Assembly (NCBI RefSeq): GCF_008330945.1
Contig: NZ_CP043489.1
Location: 3,731,501 to 3,795,500 of the forward strand
DNA: 64,000 nucleotides
Source of the DNA: Labrys sp. KNU-23
GTDB taxonomy: Bacteria > Pseudomonadota > Alphaproteobacteria > Rhizobiales > Labraceae
Reading direction: 5' to 3'
Of this stretch, positions 44,656 to 52,208 are shown piece by piece (within the stretch, counting starts at the first letter, position 1; each line of letters begins with the position of its first letter). The notes beneath the pieces were generated by a model, which did no database searches, had not been told where the DNA came from, and saw only the letters and a program-made list of their open reading frames with translations. A program made the position numbers and the translations under genes.

Positions 44656-45115
44656 TGCTGGCATCTCTTGAAAATGTCTTTGAAGAAAAGTCCGGAAGCG
44701 AAAGCTCTACACTTCGCAAGCGCGACGAAATTTCGCGCGAGCTAAAAATTAAATATTATTTCGTTATTGAATAAGAAATACGCCAATTCCCGCATCGCCG
44801 GCGCACGACTATACATGCGCAAATGCAGGCGGGAAGATGCATGCTTCATCGGCTATTGGAGCCTTTGAAATCGGTGAGAACCCCCTTCCCCCGAAAGCCT
44901 CCTGATTCTCCATCGATGTTACTTACCGGTAACACCCTGGCGTGAAATAGTCAAGACCGCGGGGACACGAGGTGGAGATTTCGAAGCCGAATGGCGGATC
45001 GCCCGGCGGCGCGGGAACGCGCCTCAAATGGCGGCGGTGCGGGGCCGGGGGGGCGACCGGTGTCGCAAGAATTACCGGCGTGAGGGCCTTGGTGGTCGAG
45101 AAACATTTTGGTTTT
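44656..45115. other. Non-coding gap with an AT-rich core
   Basis: This 460-bp gap contains an A/T-rich block (about 44690-44785), an imperfect palindrome TTACCGGTAA near 44924-44933, and GC-rich sequence up to the tRNA. I find no convincing gene. The AT-rich block may be the promoter region of the 50-residue secreted peptide. Confidence 0.4.
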
Positions 45116-45190
45116 TGGAGCGGGCGATGGGAATCGAACCCACGACATTCAGCTTGGGAAGCTGACGTTCTACCTCTGAACTACACCCGC
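45116..45190 (-). tRNA. tRNA-Gly (anticodon CCC)
   Basis: The minus strand folds into a full cloverleaf. A 7-bp acceptor stem pairs GCGGGTG with CGCCCGC. The D-arm is GTTC-AGAGGTA-GAAC, and the anticodon stem TCAGC/GCTGA holds loop TTCCCAA (CCC at positions 34-36). The T-arm is GTGGG-TTCGATT-CCCAT. The 3' CCA is encoded at 45116-45118. Confidence 0.95.
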
Positions 45191-45265
45191 GTAGCAGTTG
45201 CTGCGATCTTGTAGCCTGTTTCTCAGGGATGGATCAAGGCCGCCCGTACGCTTTTCGTCGGATGT

Positions 45266-45293
45266 GAAAAGGCCCGGCTTGAAAGCCGGGCCT
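45266..45293 (-). terminator. Intrinsic terminator of the nitroreductase gene
   Basis: Arms AGGCCCGGCTT (45270-45280) and AAGCCGGGCCT (45283-45293) form an 11-bp GC-rich stem. On the minus strand it is followed by TTTTCA. It lies 65 bases after the nitroreductase stop, the right orientation for that gene. Confidence 0.8.
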
Positions 45294-45357
45294 GACTGAA
45301 CTGGGGGGCTGTTCACGCCTTGCGGCGATACGCCATGGCGGCAGCTACCAAAGAGCT

Positions 45358-45957
45358 TCAGCCATAGACCTTGAAGCGGTCGTTGTCGTTCATGAAGCTC
45401 TTCTCGGGGAAGGGCTGCTCGTTGGAGCCGAACGGCATCTGGGCGCGCAGTTTCCAGGACTTCGGTACATGCCATTCCTTCTGCACGGCCTCGTCGACCA
45501 GCGGGGCATAGTGCTGCAGGCTGGCGCCGATGCCATGCTCGGCCAGGGCCGTCCACACGGCGAACTGGGCCATGCCGCCGGATTGCTCCGAAAAGGCGGG
45601 GAAGGCGTCGGCATAGAGCGGGAACTGCTCCTGCAGGTTTTTCACCACGTCCTGATCCTCGAAGAACAGCACGGTGCCGGCACCGGCGCCGAAGGCGTCC
45701 ATCTTGCCCTCGGTCGAGGCGAAGCTGTCGGCCGGCACGATCTTGCGCAGGATTTCCTTGGTCAGGTGCCAGAACTTGTCGCTCTGTTTGCCGAACAGGA
45801 TCACGGCGCGCGAACTCTGCGAGTTGAAGGAGGAGGGCACATGCTTGATCACGTCCTGGATCAACCTGCTGATCTCTTCCTCGCTCTTGGGCAGCGTCTT
45901 GCCCAGGGCATATTGCGTGCGGCGGGTCTTGATATGGTCGATAAAGCTCTTGGACAT
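45358..45957 (-). CDS. Nitroreductase family protein (Frm2/Hbn1-like)
   Basis: The 199-residue flavoprotein has KTRRTQYALGKTLP with FMN-contact Arg residues, HVPSSFNSQSSRAVILFG, an FFEDQDVVKNLQEQFPLYADAF stretch, FSEQSGGMAQFAVWTALAEHGIGASLQHY, and a C-terminal AQMPFGSNEQPFPEKSF. This is the Frm2-like branch, NAD(P)H-dependent reductases of nitro compounds or quinones linked with oxidative stress. The ATG at 45957 (MSKSFIDHIK) fits the family. It appears monocistronic and ends at an intrinsic terminator. Confidence 0.92.
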   Translation of the reverse strand: MSKSFIDHIKTRRTQYALGKTLPKSEEEISRLIQDVIKHVPSSFNSQSSRAVILFGKQSDKFWHLTKEILRKIVPADSFASTEGKMDAFGAGAGTVLFFEDQDVVKNLQEQFPLYADAFPAFSEQSGGMAQFAVWTALAEHGIGASLQHYAPLVDEAVQKEWHVPKSWKLRAQMPFGSNEQPFPEKSFMNDNDRFKVYG

Positions 45958-46115
45958 GAGAAGAATTTCTCTCAATGGAATCGTGTCAAAACGGAAGAAG
46001 CATCCGGACGAAGCTTCGACTACGTGTTTCCATGCCCCGAAACCGGCATATGGGAAACCTGCATAATCTCGATTGTTAGGTTCGATAAAATCGATATGTC
46101 GATGGTGATGTCTCG

Positions 46116-46607
46116 TCAGCCACCGCTGTCGACGCCTGTCTCGGCCACGGCCTCGAGGCGGGCGGCGATCTCGCGGCGCAGGGTGCGACGCAGGTCAGCA
46201 GCCTTGTAGCGCCGCTCCTCGATCGGCCCGCTCACTTCGAGAACCGGTACGGCCGAGGGACGGCCCTCGTCGTCCACCGCCACCATGGTGAAGTAGCAGG
46301 AATTGGTATGCCGGCGGGTGCCGGAACGGATGTTCTCCGCTTCGACCCGGATGCCGACTTCCATCGACGTGCGTCCGGCATGGTTGATGGAAGCCAGGAA
46401 AGTGACGAGTTCCCCGACCTGGATCGCTTCCTTGAACATCACCTGATCGACGGACAGGGTTACGGCATATTGGCCCGAGAAGCGCGAAGCGCAGGAGAAA
46501 GCGACGCGGTCGAGCAGGTTGAGTAATGCGCCGCCATGCACCTTGCCGCTGAAATTGGCCATGTCCGGTGTCATCAGCACGGTCATTTCCAGGCGGCGGC
46601 GATCCAT
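46116..46607 (-). CDS. Acyl-CoA thioesterase (hotdog fold, YciA/BACH-like)
   Basis: The 163-residue hotdog protein has MTPDMANFSGKVHGGALLNLLDRVAFSCASRFSGQYAVTLSVDQVMFKEAIQVGELVTF and GTRRHTNSCYFTMVAVDDEGRP. These include the active-site Asn/His of acyl-CoA thioesterases (NFSGKVHGG). It hydrolyses acyl-CoA to free acid and CoA, with chain-length preference unknown. It stands alone between the nitroreductase and the 2-hydroxyacid dehydrogenase, 68 bases upstream of which it starts. Confidence 0.92.
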   Translation of the reverse strand: MDRRRLEMTVLMTPDMANFSGKVHGGALLNLLDRVAFSCASRFSGQYAVTLSVDQVMFKEAIQVGELVTFLASINHAGRTSMEVGIRVEAENIRSGTRRHTNSCYFTMVAVDDEGRPSAVPVLEVSGPIEERRYKAADLRRTLRREIAARLEAVAETGVDSGG

Positions 46608-46675
46608 GGTCTGCTCCTTCGTCCTCGCGATCGGTCACCGAGTGTAGCGGGCACGCCAAGGATGAAAAGCCAGGA

Positions 46676-47701
46676 TCAGGTTTTGCTCACCGGCTGGGAG
46701 CGCAGGCGGCCGGCGATGGACGGGTCGGCGCGGCGGCAGAGCTGCGGCGGCAGGTCCTTGAGGATGAGTTCGAGATCGGCGACCGTCATGCTGCCGATCT
46801 CGAACAGGGCATCCGTGGTGCCGCCGGTGCGATGGGCCGAGAACACCATGTTCGGCGTGGCCCGCACGGGGTCGTCGGCCGGAACCGGCTCGACCGGAAA
46901 GACATCGGTGGCCACGCGGATATGGCCGCTGCGCGCGGCGGCGAGCATGGCGGGAAAATCGACGACGGCAGCCCGGCTCATCAGCAGGAAAGCCGAGCCC
47001 TTCTGCATGCGGGCAAAGTGCGGAGCGCCGATGAAATGGGCGTTTTCCGTGGTGGGAGCGGCGAACACCATGACGAATCGGCTGCGCTCCAGCAGCGTGT
47101 CGAGATCGCTTTGCCGGCAATCCAGCCGCTCGATGATCTCGGCCGGCAGCCAGGGGTCGTAGACCCTGACCTCGTTGCGGAACGGGCGGATGAGTTCGCG
47201 GAATTTGCGGCCGAGATCCCCGAAGCCGATGATGCCGACGGGCGCGCCTTCGAAACGGATGGTGTCGAGATTGGCTTCCAGGCCATAACTTTCGACGCCG
47301 GTCCGGAAGGCGCGGTCAGCCGCGCTGATGCCGCGGGCGAGGTCGAGAGCGAGGCCGAGTGTGGCTTCCGCCACCGGGGCCGCAAAGGCCGAGGCCGGGG
47401 TCAGCACCCAGATGCCGCGCGCCAGGCAGGCGGCGTAGTCGATATTAGGCAGGAAGTTCGTCTCGACATTGATGATGGCCTTGAGCCGCGGGGCTCGCTC
47501 CAGCCTTTCGCGTGGCATGGCCGTCTGCCCGATAATGGCCACGGTATGGGGCAGTAGCGCCTCGATCTCGTCGTCATTCATCGGCCGGCTCTCGCTGATG
47601 ACCAGGCGTCCGAGTCTTTCGAGCCGGGCTCGCACCGGCGGTGCCATGATCTGCTCAAGCGTACGCGGCAGGGGATCGACGAGAATGACGGAGGCGGCCA
47701 T
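46676..47701 (-). CDS. D-isomer 2-hydroxyacid dehydrogenase
   Basis: The 341-residue protein has the NAD-binding motif VGIIGFGDLGRKFRELI. Three catalytic positions are recognisable: Arg in LMSRAAVVDF, Glu in DVFPVEPVP, and His in FSAHRTGGT where the family usually reads TPHxxGxT. It interconverts 2-hydroxy and 2-oxo acids using NAD(P). The changed sequence round the catalytic His (AHRTGG) puts it in a divergent subgroup, related to phosphoglycerate-dehydrogenase-like proteins. The ATG at 47701 has AGGAC upstream; an upstream frame has no homology. It is divergent from apaG. Confidence 0.88.
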   Translation of the reverse strand: MAASVILVDPLPRTLEQIMAPPVRARLERLGRLVISESRPMNDDEIEALLPHTVAIIGQTAMPRERLERAPRLKAIINVETNFLPNIDYAACLARGIWVLTPASAFAAPVAEATLGLALDLARGISAADRAFRTGVESYGLEANLDTIRFEGAPVGIIGFGDLGRKFRELIRPFRNEVRVYDPWLPAEIIERLDCRQSDLDTLLERSRFVMVFAAPTTENAHFIGAPHFARMQKGSAFLLMSRAAVVDFPAMLAAARSGHIRVATDVFPVEPVPADDPVRATPNMVFSAHRTGGTTDALFEIGSMTVADLELILKDLPPQLCRRADPSIAGRLRSQPVSKT

Positions 47702-47813
47702 GGCGGGTCCTGTGCACGAAAACCCGCAAAGCATGAAGAGTCGTGAAGGAGTCTGCAATGGTCAGACCATAAGTGAGTTTGACGGCAGAGCCCGTGAATG
47801 CGTAAATCAGGGC

Positions 47814-48206
47814 ATGTACAGCGCTATCACGCGTCATATCAAAGTGACCGTCCGCCCCCGCTTCCTTGCCGAGGAATCGAGGCCGGCGGAGGGGCGCTAT
47901 TTCTGGGCCTATACGGTCGAGATCGCCAATATGGGCCCGGAAACGGTGCAACTGCGGTCGAGGGCCTGGGAAATCACCGACGAGAACGGCCGGCGCGAGG
48001 AAGTCAGGGGCGCGGGCGTCATCGGCGAGCAGCCCGTGCTGGAGCCCGGTGAGCGCTTCGAATACACTTCCGGTTGCCCGCTGGGAACGCCGTCGGGCCT
48101 GATGGTCGGCACCTATCTCATGGTGGCCGACAGCGGGGAGAATTTCGAGGTGGCTATTCCCGCCTTCTCCCTCGACAGTCCCTACGCCAAGCGCAGCGTC
48201 AACTGA
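47814..48206 (+). CDS. apaG: ApaG domain protein
   Basis: The 130-residue protein matches ApaG throughout: ITRHIKVTVRPRFLAEES, YFWAYTVEIANMGPETVQLRSRAWEITDENG, VRGAGVIGEQPVLEPGERFEYTSGCPLGTPSGLMVGTY. The fold is a fibronectin III-like beta sandwich. Its bacterial role is linked by genetics to Co2+/Mg2+ resistance and Ap4A levels, but the mechanism is unknown. In many Hyphomicrobiales apaG follows hslO; here it lies about 6 kb upstream, ahead of the PspA-type operon. Confidence 0.95.
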   Translation: MYSAITRHIKVTVRPRFLAEESRPAEGRYFWAYTVEIANMGPETVQLRSRAWEITDENGRREEVRGAGVIGEQPVLEPGERFEYTSGCPLGTPSGLMVGTYLMVADSGENFEVAIPAFSLDSPYAKRSVN

Positions 48207-48289
48207 GCCTCTGCCGGCAGCGGTGGGGCCACATTCCGGCATCAATGCCCCGATTTTGACCTAGTACGCCGAAAAAATGGGTCTTGCGA

Positions 48290-48318
48290 TTGAAAGCAAC
48301 AAGGAAGTGCTTTATTAT
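48290..48318 (+). promoter_or_regulatory. Strong sigma-70 promoter of the PspA-YqiJ-flotillin operon
   Basis: TTGAAA (48290-48295), exactly 17 bases, then TATTAT (48313-48318) predicts transcription from about 48325. That is one base before the ATG of the first frame, implying a leaderless start. It is among the best promoter matches in the window. Confidence 0.75.
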
Positions 48319-48325
48319 ATTAAGC

Positions 48326-49432
48326 ATGACCGGAAAGCCTGATGCCACCATGGTTTTCGTCCTGGCGCCGACCGCTGAAGATCGCGGCGCGCTGCAGGCC
48401 ACTCTCATTGCCTATCGCCAGGCGATGGCCATTCTCGACGGAACCAAAGGGGCCAATCTCGTCGCCCTGCACGAGGAGGCCTATGAGGAAATCCGCCTGA
48501 AGACCGGGCTGCCTTCGCGCATGGCGACCCTGGCCCTGCGCGACCACAGCCGGCGGCAGCCGGATGTGCCGATCGACGACATTCCTCTCGATTCCAAGCT
48601 GTTCGCCGTGAAGGGGCCGGACAGCGTCAGCATCGCCACCATCGATGGCCGGGTGGTCATGCCCTATTCGGTCAGCGGCTATCGCGGCGGCTGGGACGAT
48701 TTCGCCGAAGCCCGCCTCGTCTTCGAGGGCTCGTCGCTGCGTATCGATGTCGGCGTGCAGGCCAGCGTCCATTCTCAGAAGGAGACCACGATGTCCAACG
48801 AAGGTATTCTCGCCCGGCTCGGGCGGGTCATCGCCGGTGTCGTCAACAATGCGGTCGATACGGCTGAGGCCTCCAATCCCACTGCCGTCGCCCAGCAGGC
48901 TGTGCGCGAGATCGGCAAGATCGCCGAGGAGGCGCGGGGCGCGCTCGGCGTCGCTGTCGCCGCCGGCCATCGCCTCAAGGCCAAGGCTGACGATCTCGAT
49001 GCCGAGATCCGCGACCTCGACGGCAAGATCAAGATCGGCCTGGAGAAGGGGCGCGAGGATCTCGCCCGCGCCGCGACTGGTGTCCAGATCGATCTGGAAG
49101 CACAGCGCGAGGCGCTTTCCAAGGCGATTGCCGAGAATGCGGGGGAGATCGCAGAGGCCGAAACCACGCTGCGCAGCATTGCCTCGGCTCGAGCCGACGC
49201 CCAGAAGCGGCTGGAGGATGCCAAGCGGGCGGAGCGCGCTGTACCCGCAGCTGTGACGCCCTCGCAGCGCAACGACCAGCGGCTCGCCGACGCGCTGGCA
49301 GCGGTGGAACGCGTGACCGGCGTGCCGGTCACGCCCACCACCGGCGCCGCCGAAGTCGAAGAGCTCGGCCAGTTGCAGCGTCAGGACGCGATCGAGGCGC
49401 GGCTCAAGGCGTTCAGGGAAGGCCAGCGCTGA
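48326..49432 (+). CDS. Fusion: TnpB N-terminal-like domain joined to PspA/IM30 protein
   Basis: The 368-residue frame has two parts. Residues ~10-150 resemble the N-terminal (WED/beta-barrel plus helical) part of IS200/IS605 TnpB: an ALQATLIAYRQA helix, then LHEEAYEEIRLKTGLPSRMA, then DSVSIATIDGRVVMPYSV and ARLVFEGSSLRIDVGVQ. The RuvC nuclease and zinc finger are absent. Residues 156-368 (MSNEGILARLGRVIAGVVNN onward) form a complete PspA/IM30 coiled coil of 213 residues, the membrane-repair and stress family. Codon 156 is an ATG at 48791 preceded by AGAAGGAGACCACG, an ideal ribosome site. A separate full-length PspA may therefore also be made from inside the frame. The YqiJ-like gene follows after 33 bp. 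The TnpB relation is judged from motif order by eye. Confidence 0.75.
   Translation: MTGKPDATMVFVLAPTAEDRGALQATLIAYRQAMAILDGTKGANLVALHEEAYEEIRLKTGLPSRMATLALRDHSRRQPDVPIDDIPLDSKLFAVKGPDSVSIATIDGRVVMPYSVSGYRGGWDDFAEARLVFEGSSLRIDVGVQASVHSQKETTMSNEGILARLGRVIAGVVNNAVDTAEASNPTAVAQQAVREIGKIAEEARGALGVAVAAGHRLKAKADDLDAEIRDLDGKIKIGLEKGREDLARAATGVQIDLEAQREALSKAIAENAGEIAEAETTLRSIASARADAQKRLEDAKRAERAVPAAVTPSQRNDQRLADALAAVERVTGVPVTPTTGAAEVEELGQLQRQDAIEARLKAFREGQR
48777..48793 (+). promoter_or_regulatory. Internal ribosome site and ATG for stand-alone PspA
   Basis: AGAAGGAG (48777-48784) with 6 bases spacing leads to ATG at 48791-48793, in frame with the upstream domain. It marks the natural start of PspA homology (MSNEGILARLG), so translation of a 213-residue PspA is expected whatever happens upstream. 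Confidence 0.75.
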
Positions 49433-49442
49433 TGGAGGCCCC

Positions 49443-49476
49443 GTGATGATGGAAACCCAGTGATCATGGAAACTCT
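49443..49476 (+). repeat. Duplicated start region with six-codon mini-frame
   Basis: Two tandem 17-base copies begin GTGATGATGGAAACCCA (49443) and GTGATCATGGAAACTCT (49460). The first copy, with GGAGG just upstream (49434-49438), encodes M-M-M-E-T-Q and then stops at TGA (49461-49463), 2 bases before the YqiJ-like ATG. Reinitiation or coupling is possible. Confidence 0.6.
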
Positions 49477-50158
49477 GGTCCAGCCGGGCACGGCGCCCTT
49501 TTGGGTGGCATTGTTGACGGTGATCGGTATCGGCGTGGTCGAGCTCGTCTCGGTGCTGCTTGGCGCCTCCGTCTCGGCCTTGCTCGACGATAGTTTCGGC
49601 TTTCAAGGCTTCGAGCATCAAGGCTTCGAGCATCAGGGCCTCGGGCATCATGCTCCCGGCGATCACGATGGCAGTCTGCTCGGCGCCTGGTCCTCATGGC
49701 TCAATGCGGGCGGGGTACCGATCCTCGTGCTCATCGTCATCCTGCTTTCGGCCTTTGCGGCCTTCGGCTTCGCCATCCAGGCGGTTGCCTCCGACCTTGT
49801 CGGACCCTTGCCGGCCCTGATTGCCGTTCCAGGCGCGCTGGCCGCAGCCATTCCGACCACACGCTGGATCGGCCGTGGCGTTGCCCGGATCATCCCGCGC
49901 GACGAGACCAGCGTGCTCAGCCAGGACGAGTTCGTCGGACTGATCGGCACGGTGACCATCGGCCCGCTCGATCAGGGCAATCCCGGCAGCGTGCGGGTGA
50001 AGGACCGCTATGACAACTTTCACGCCCTGCGTGCGAAAGCCGCGCCGGGGCACGTCATCGAGACAGGCGCGCTCGTCTTGATCGTGGACGGGGTCGACGG
50101 CCTCTTCCAGGCCATTCCCGCGCCACAGCCTCTCGATCTCGACAACAACAGGAGCTGA
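49466..50158 (+). CDS. YqiJ-like membrane protein with OB-fold tail
   Basis: This 230-residue protein has TM helices near residues 12-32 and 75-100 and a hydrophobic/amphipathic hairpin near 105-130 (LVGPLPALIAVPGALAAAIP). The cytosolic C-terminal beta domain (LIGTVTIGPLDQGNPGSVRVKDRYDNFHALRAKA) matches the OB-fold of YqiJ/NfeD-like partners of flotillins. Between TM1 and TM2 lies a His-rich repeat, GFEHQ GFEHQ GLGHH. The ATG at 49466 is preferred; a GTG at 49460 is also in frame. A tandem duplication covers the start (see the entry at 49443-49476). It is cotranscribed with the flotillin that begins 6 bp later. Confidence 0.85.
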   Translation: METLVQPGTAPFWVALLTVIGIGVVELVSVLLGASVSALLDDSFGFQGFEHQGFEHQGLGHHAPGDHDGSLLGAWSSWLNAGGVPILVLIVILLSAFAAFGFAIQAVASDLVGPLPALIAVPGALAAAIPTTRWIGRGVARIIPRDETSVLSQDEFVGLIGTVTIGPLDQGNPGSVRVKDRYDNFHALRAKAAPGHVIETGALVLIVDGVDGLFQAIPAPQPLDLDNNRS

Positions 50159-50164
50159 ACGACC

Positions 50165-51889
50165 ATGGACTTCCTTTCGTTGGGGCTCATCGCCGGTGTC
50201 ATCGTGACGGCCATCGTCGTCGTCGGCATCATCATGACGACGCTCTACACCAGGTCCACGCGCGACAAGGCCTATGTGCGTACCGGCCTCGGCGGCAAGA
50301 AAGTGGTGCTCGATGGCGGCTCGGTCATCCTGCCCATCTTCCATTCCTATTCCTGGGTGTCGCTGAGCACGCTGAGGCTCGAGGTCAAGCGCTCCGAATA
50401 TGAATCGCTGATCACCAAGGACCGCATGCGTGCCGACATCACCGCCGAGTTCTATGTCCGGGTGAAGCCCGATGCCGAGAACATCGCGCTGGCCGCCCAG
50501 ACCCTGGGCGATCGCACCAACGATGCGGATGCACTCAAGACCCTGGTGGAAGCCAAGTTCGTCGACGGCCTGCGCTCAGTGGCGGCGACCATGTCGCTGC
50601 GCGACCTGCAGGAGCAGCGCGCCGAGTTCGTCAAGTCGGTGCAGGCGGCGGTGGCGCACGACCTGCAGTCCAACGGCCTCGAACTCGAATCGGTCTCGCT
50701 CACCCGCCTCGACCAGACCGACATCAAGCATTTCAACCCGAACAACACGTTCGATGCCGAGGGCCTGACTGCGCTCACCAAGATCACCGAGGAGCGCAAG
50801 CGCGAGCGCAACCAGATCGTGCGCGACAATGAGGTCGAGATCGCCACCAAGGACCGCGAGGCCGCCCTGAGGCGCCTCACCATCGAGCGCGAGCAGCGCG
50901 ACGCGGAATTGAGCCAGGAACGCGATATCGCCAACAAGACGGCCGAAACCCGCGCCGAAACGGCCAAGGCCGAGCAGTTGGCGCGCTTGAGCCAGGAAAC
51001 CGCCCGGCTCGATGCCGACAGGGGCATCGCCGAGCGTGACGCGGAAGCACGCCAGGCTCGCGAGGCGGCGCGTATCGGCGCCGAGCAGGGCATTGCCGAG
51101 CGCGAAGCCGAGGCGCGCAAGATTACCGAGACCGCCCGTATCGATGCGGCGATCATGGTGGCCCGCAAGATGGAAGAAGAGCAGGCCGCCCGTGCCAAGG
51201 CGGATGAGGCCAAGGCATCCGCCATCACCGCCGAGGAGCAGGTCACCACTGCCCGTGAGGTCGAAATCGCCGAGCGTGCCAAGCGCATCGCCGTGATCGA
51301 TGCCCGCAAGGCGGCTGAGCAGGAGGCGACTGCCATCACGGTCAAGGCCGAGGCAGAGAGGCAGGCGGCCGAGAACGTGGCCGCCGCCACCAAGATCCAG
51401 GCCGATGCCGAAGCACAGGCCGCCAAGATCCGAGCCACCGGCGTGATCGAGCTCGGCGAGGCCGAGGCGCGCGCCGAACGTGCCAAGAACGAAGCGCGCA
51501 ATGCGCTGGCCGAAAACATCATCGGCTTCGAACTCGCCAAGGCGCGGGTGGCGATCGTGCCGCAGGCGCTCGAACAAGCGATGAAGCCGATCGAGAAGAT
51601 CTCGGACATCCGGATCTTCAGTGCTGGCGGGCTGGCTGGCGCGGTTGGCAACGGAGGAGGCGGTGAGGCCGGCCATCCGATCGGCGACCTGTCCAGCCAG
51701 CTTCTCAGCTTCACCGCCCAGAAGCCCATTCTCGACGAAATCCTGGCCCAGGCCGGTTTCAAAGGTAGCGATCCCACCCAAGCCCTGCTGGCGGCTTCGC
51801 TCGGGAGCCCGGGTCACAAGTCGCCTTCCGTCACCCGCCCCGACGGCATCGTGCCGCCGGCCGTGGATGATGCCCAGCACAAGGGCTGA
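50165..51889 (+). CDS. Flotillin family protein (YqiK-like)
   Basis: The 574-residue protein has an N-terminal membrane anchor (residues ~5-25), an SPFH/band 7 domain (~30-210, with KKVVLDGGSVILPIFHSYSWVSLSTLRLEV and EFYVRVKPDAENIALAAQTLG) and a long Glu/Ala-rich coiled coil (~215-470, repeated AEREAEAR-type heptads). A C-terminal flotillin region (LGEAEARAERAKNEARNALAENIIGFELAKARVAIVPQALEQAMKPIEKISDIRIF) follows, then a glycine-rich tail. Flotillins scaffold membrane microdomains. The order PspA, YqiJ-like, flotillin is the classic membrane-stress set. A strong terminator follows at 52001-52045. Confidence 0.93.
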   Translation: MDFLSLGLIAGVIVTAIVVVGIIMTTLYTRSTRDKAYVRTGLGGKKVVLDGGSVILPIFHSYSWVSLSTLRLEVKRSEYESLITKDRMRADITAEFYVRVKPDAENIALAAQTLGDRTNDADALKTLVEAKFVDGLRSVAATMSLRDLQEQRAEFVKSVQAAVAHDLQSNGLELESVSLTRLDQTDIKHFNPNNTFDAEGLTALTKITEERKRERNQIVRDNEVEIATKDREAALRRLTIEREQRDAELSQERDIANKTAETRAETAKAEQLARLSQETARLDADRGIAERDAEARQAREAARIGAEQGIAEREAEARKITETARIDAAIMVARKMEEEQAARAKADEAKASAITAEEQVTTAREVEIAERAKRIAVIDARKAAEQEATAITVKAEAERQAAENVAAATKIQADAEAQAAKIRATGVIELGEAEARAERAKNEARNALAENIIGFELAKARVAIVPQALEQAMKPIEKISDIRIFSAGGLAGAVGNGGGGEAGHPIGDLSSQLLSFTAQKPILDEILAQAGFKGSDPTQALLAASLGSPGHKSPSVTRPDGIVPPAVDDAQHKG

Positions 51890-51913
51890 GAGGCAGGACC
51901 GGAACGAGGACAC

Positions 51914-52045
51914 GGCGCGGGCCGGGCTTGCCGCGCCGGTCCGCCCAACGCCGCCATTGACAGCATCGCCCTCGCGCCTAATATATTTTTCGTCGAAACA
52001 GCCGCCCTCAAGCAGCAACCTTGGGGCGGCGTTTTGATTTTTTGG
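51914..52045 (+). terminator. Terminator region after the flotillin gene
   Basis: A GGCGCGG/CCGCGCC stem lies at 51914-51937. A better intrinsic terminator follows: GCCGCC-C-TCAAG (52001-52011) pairs with CTTG-GG-GGCGGC (ending 52030) and is followed by GTTTTGATTTTTT. The rest of the 319-bp gap before argD holds no gene I can support. A weak TAGAAT box at 52181-52186 may belong to the argD promoter. Confidence 0.8.
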
Positions 52046-52208
52046 CCACAGCGTTTTGCAATTTGGCGGCATCGCCATGAATCGCAAAATGCGTCGGAAC
52101 CAAGAGTTGGAACAAAGTGCGGTTTCGCGAAGCGCGCTTTGCTCTTGTCATCACGATGTTCCAGGACTGTCTCAAACCTCTAGAATTGCCAACCTGAAAG
52201 CCACACCC

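Noticed and set aside
44656..45190. Genomic island attachment site at tRNA-Gly
   Set aside because: There is an AT-rich stretch beside the tRNA, but no integrase gene and no second copy of the tRNA 3' end was seen in the window.
48326..48790. Active RNA-guided TnpB nuclease
   Set aside because: Only the N-terminal part is present; RuvC motifs and the zinc finger are missing, and no guide-RNA end or TnpA gene was recognised.
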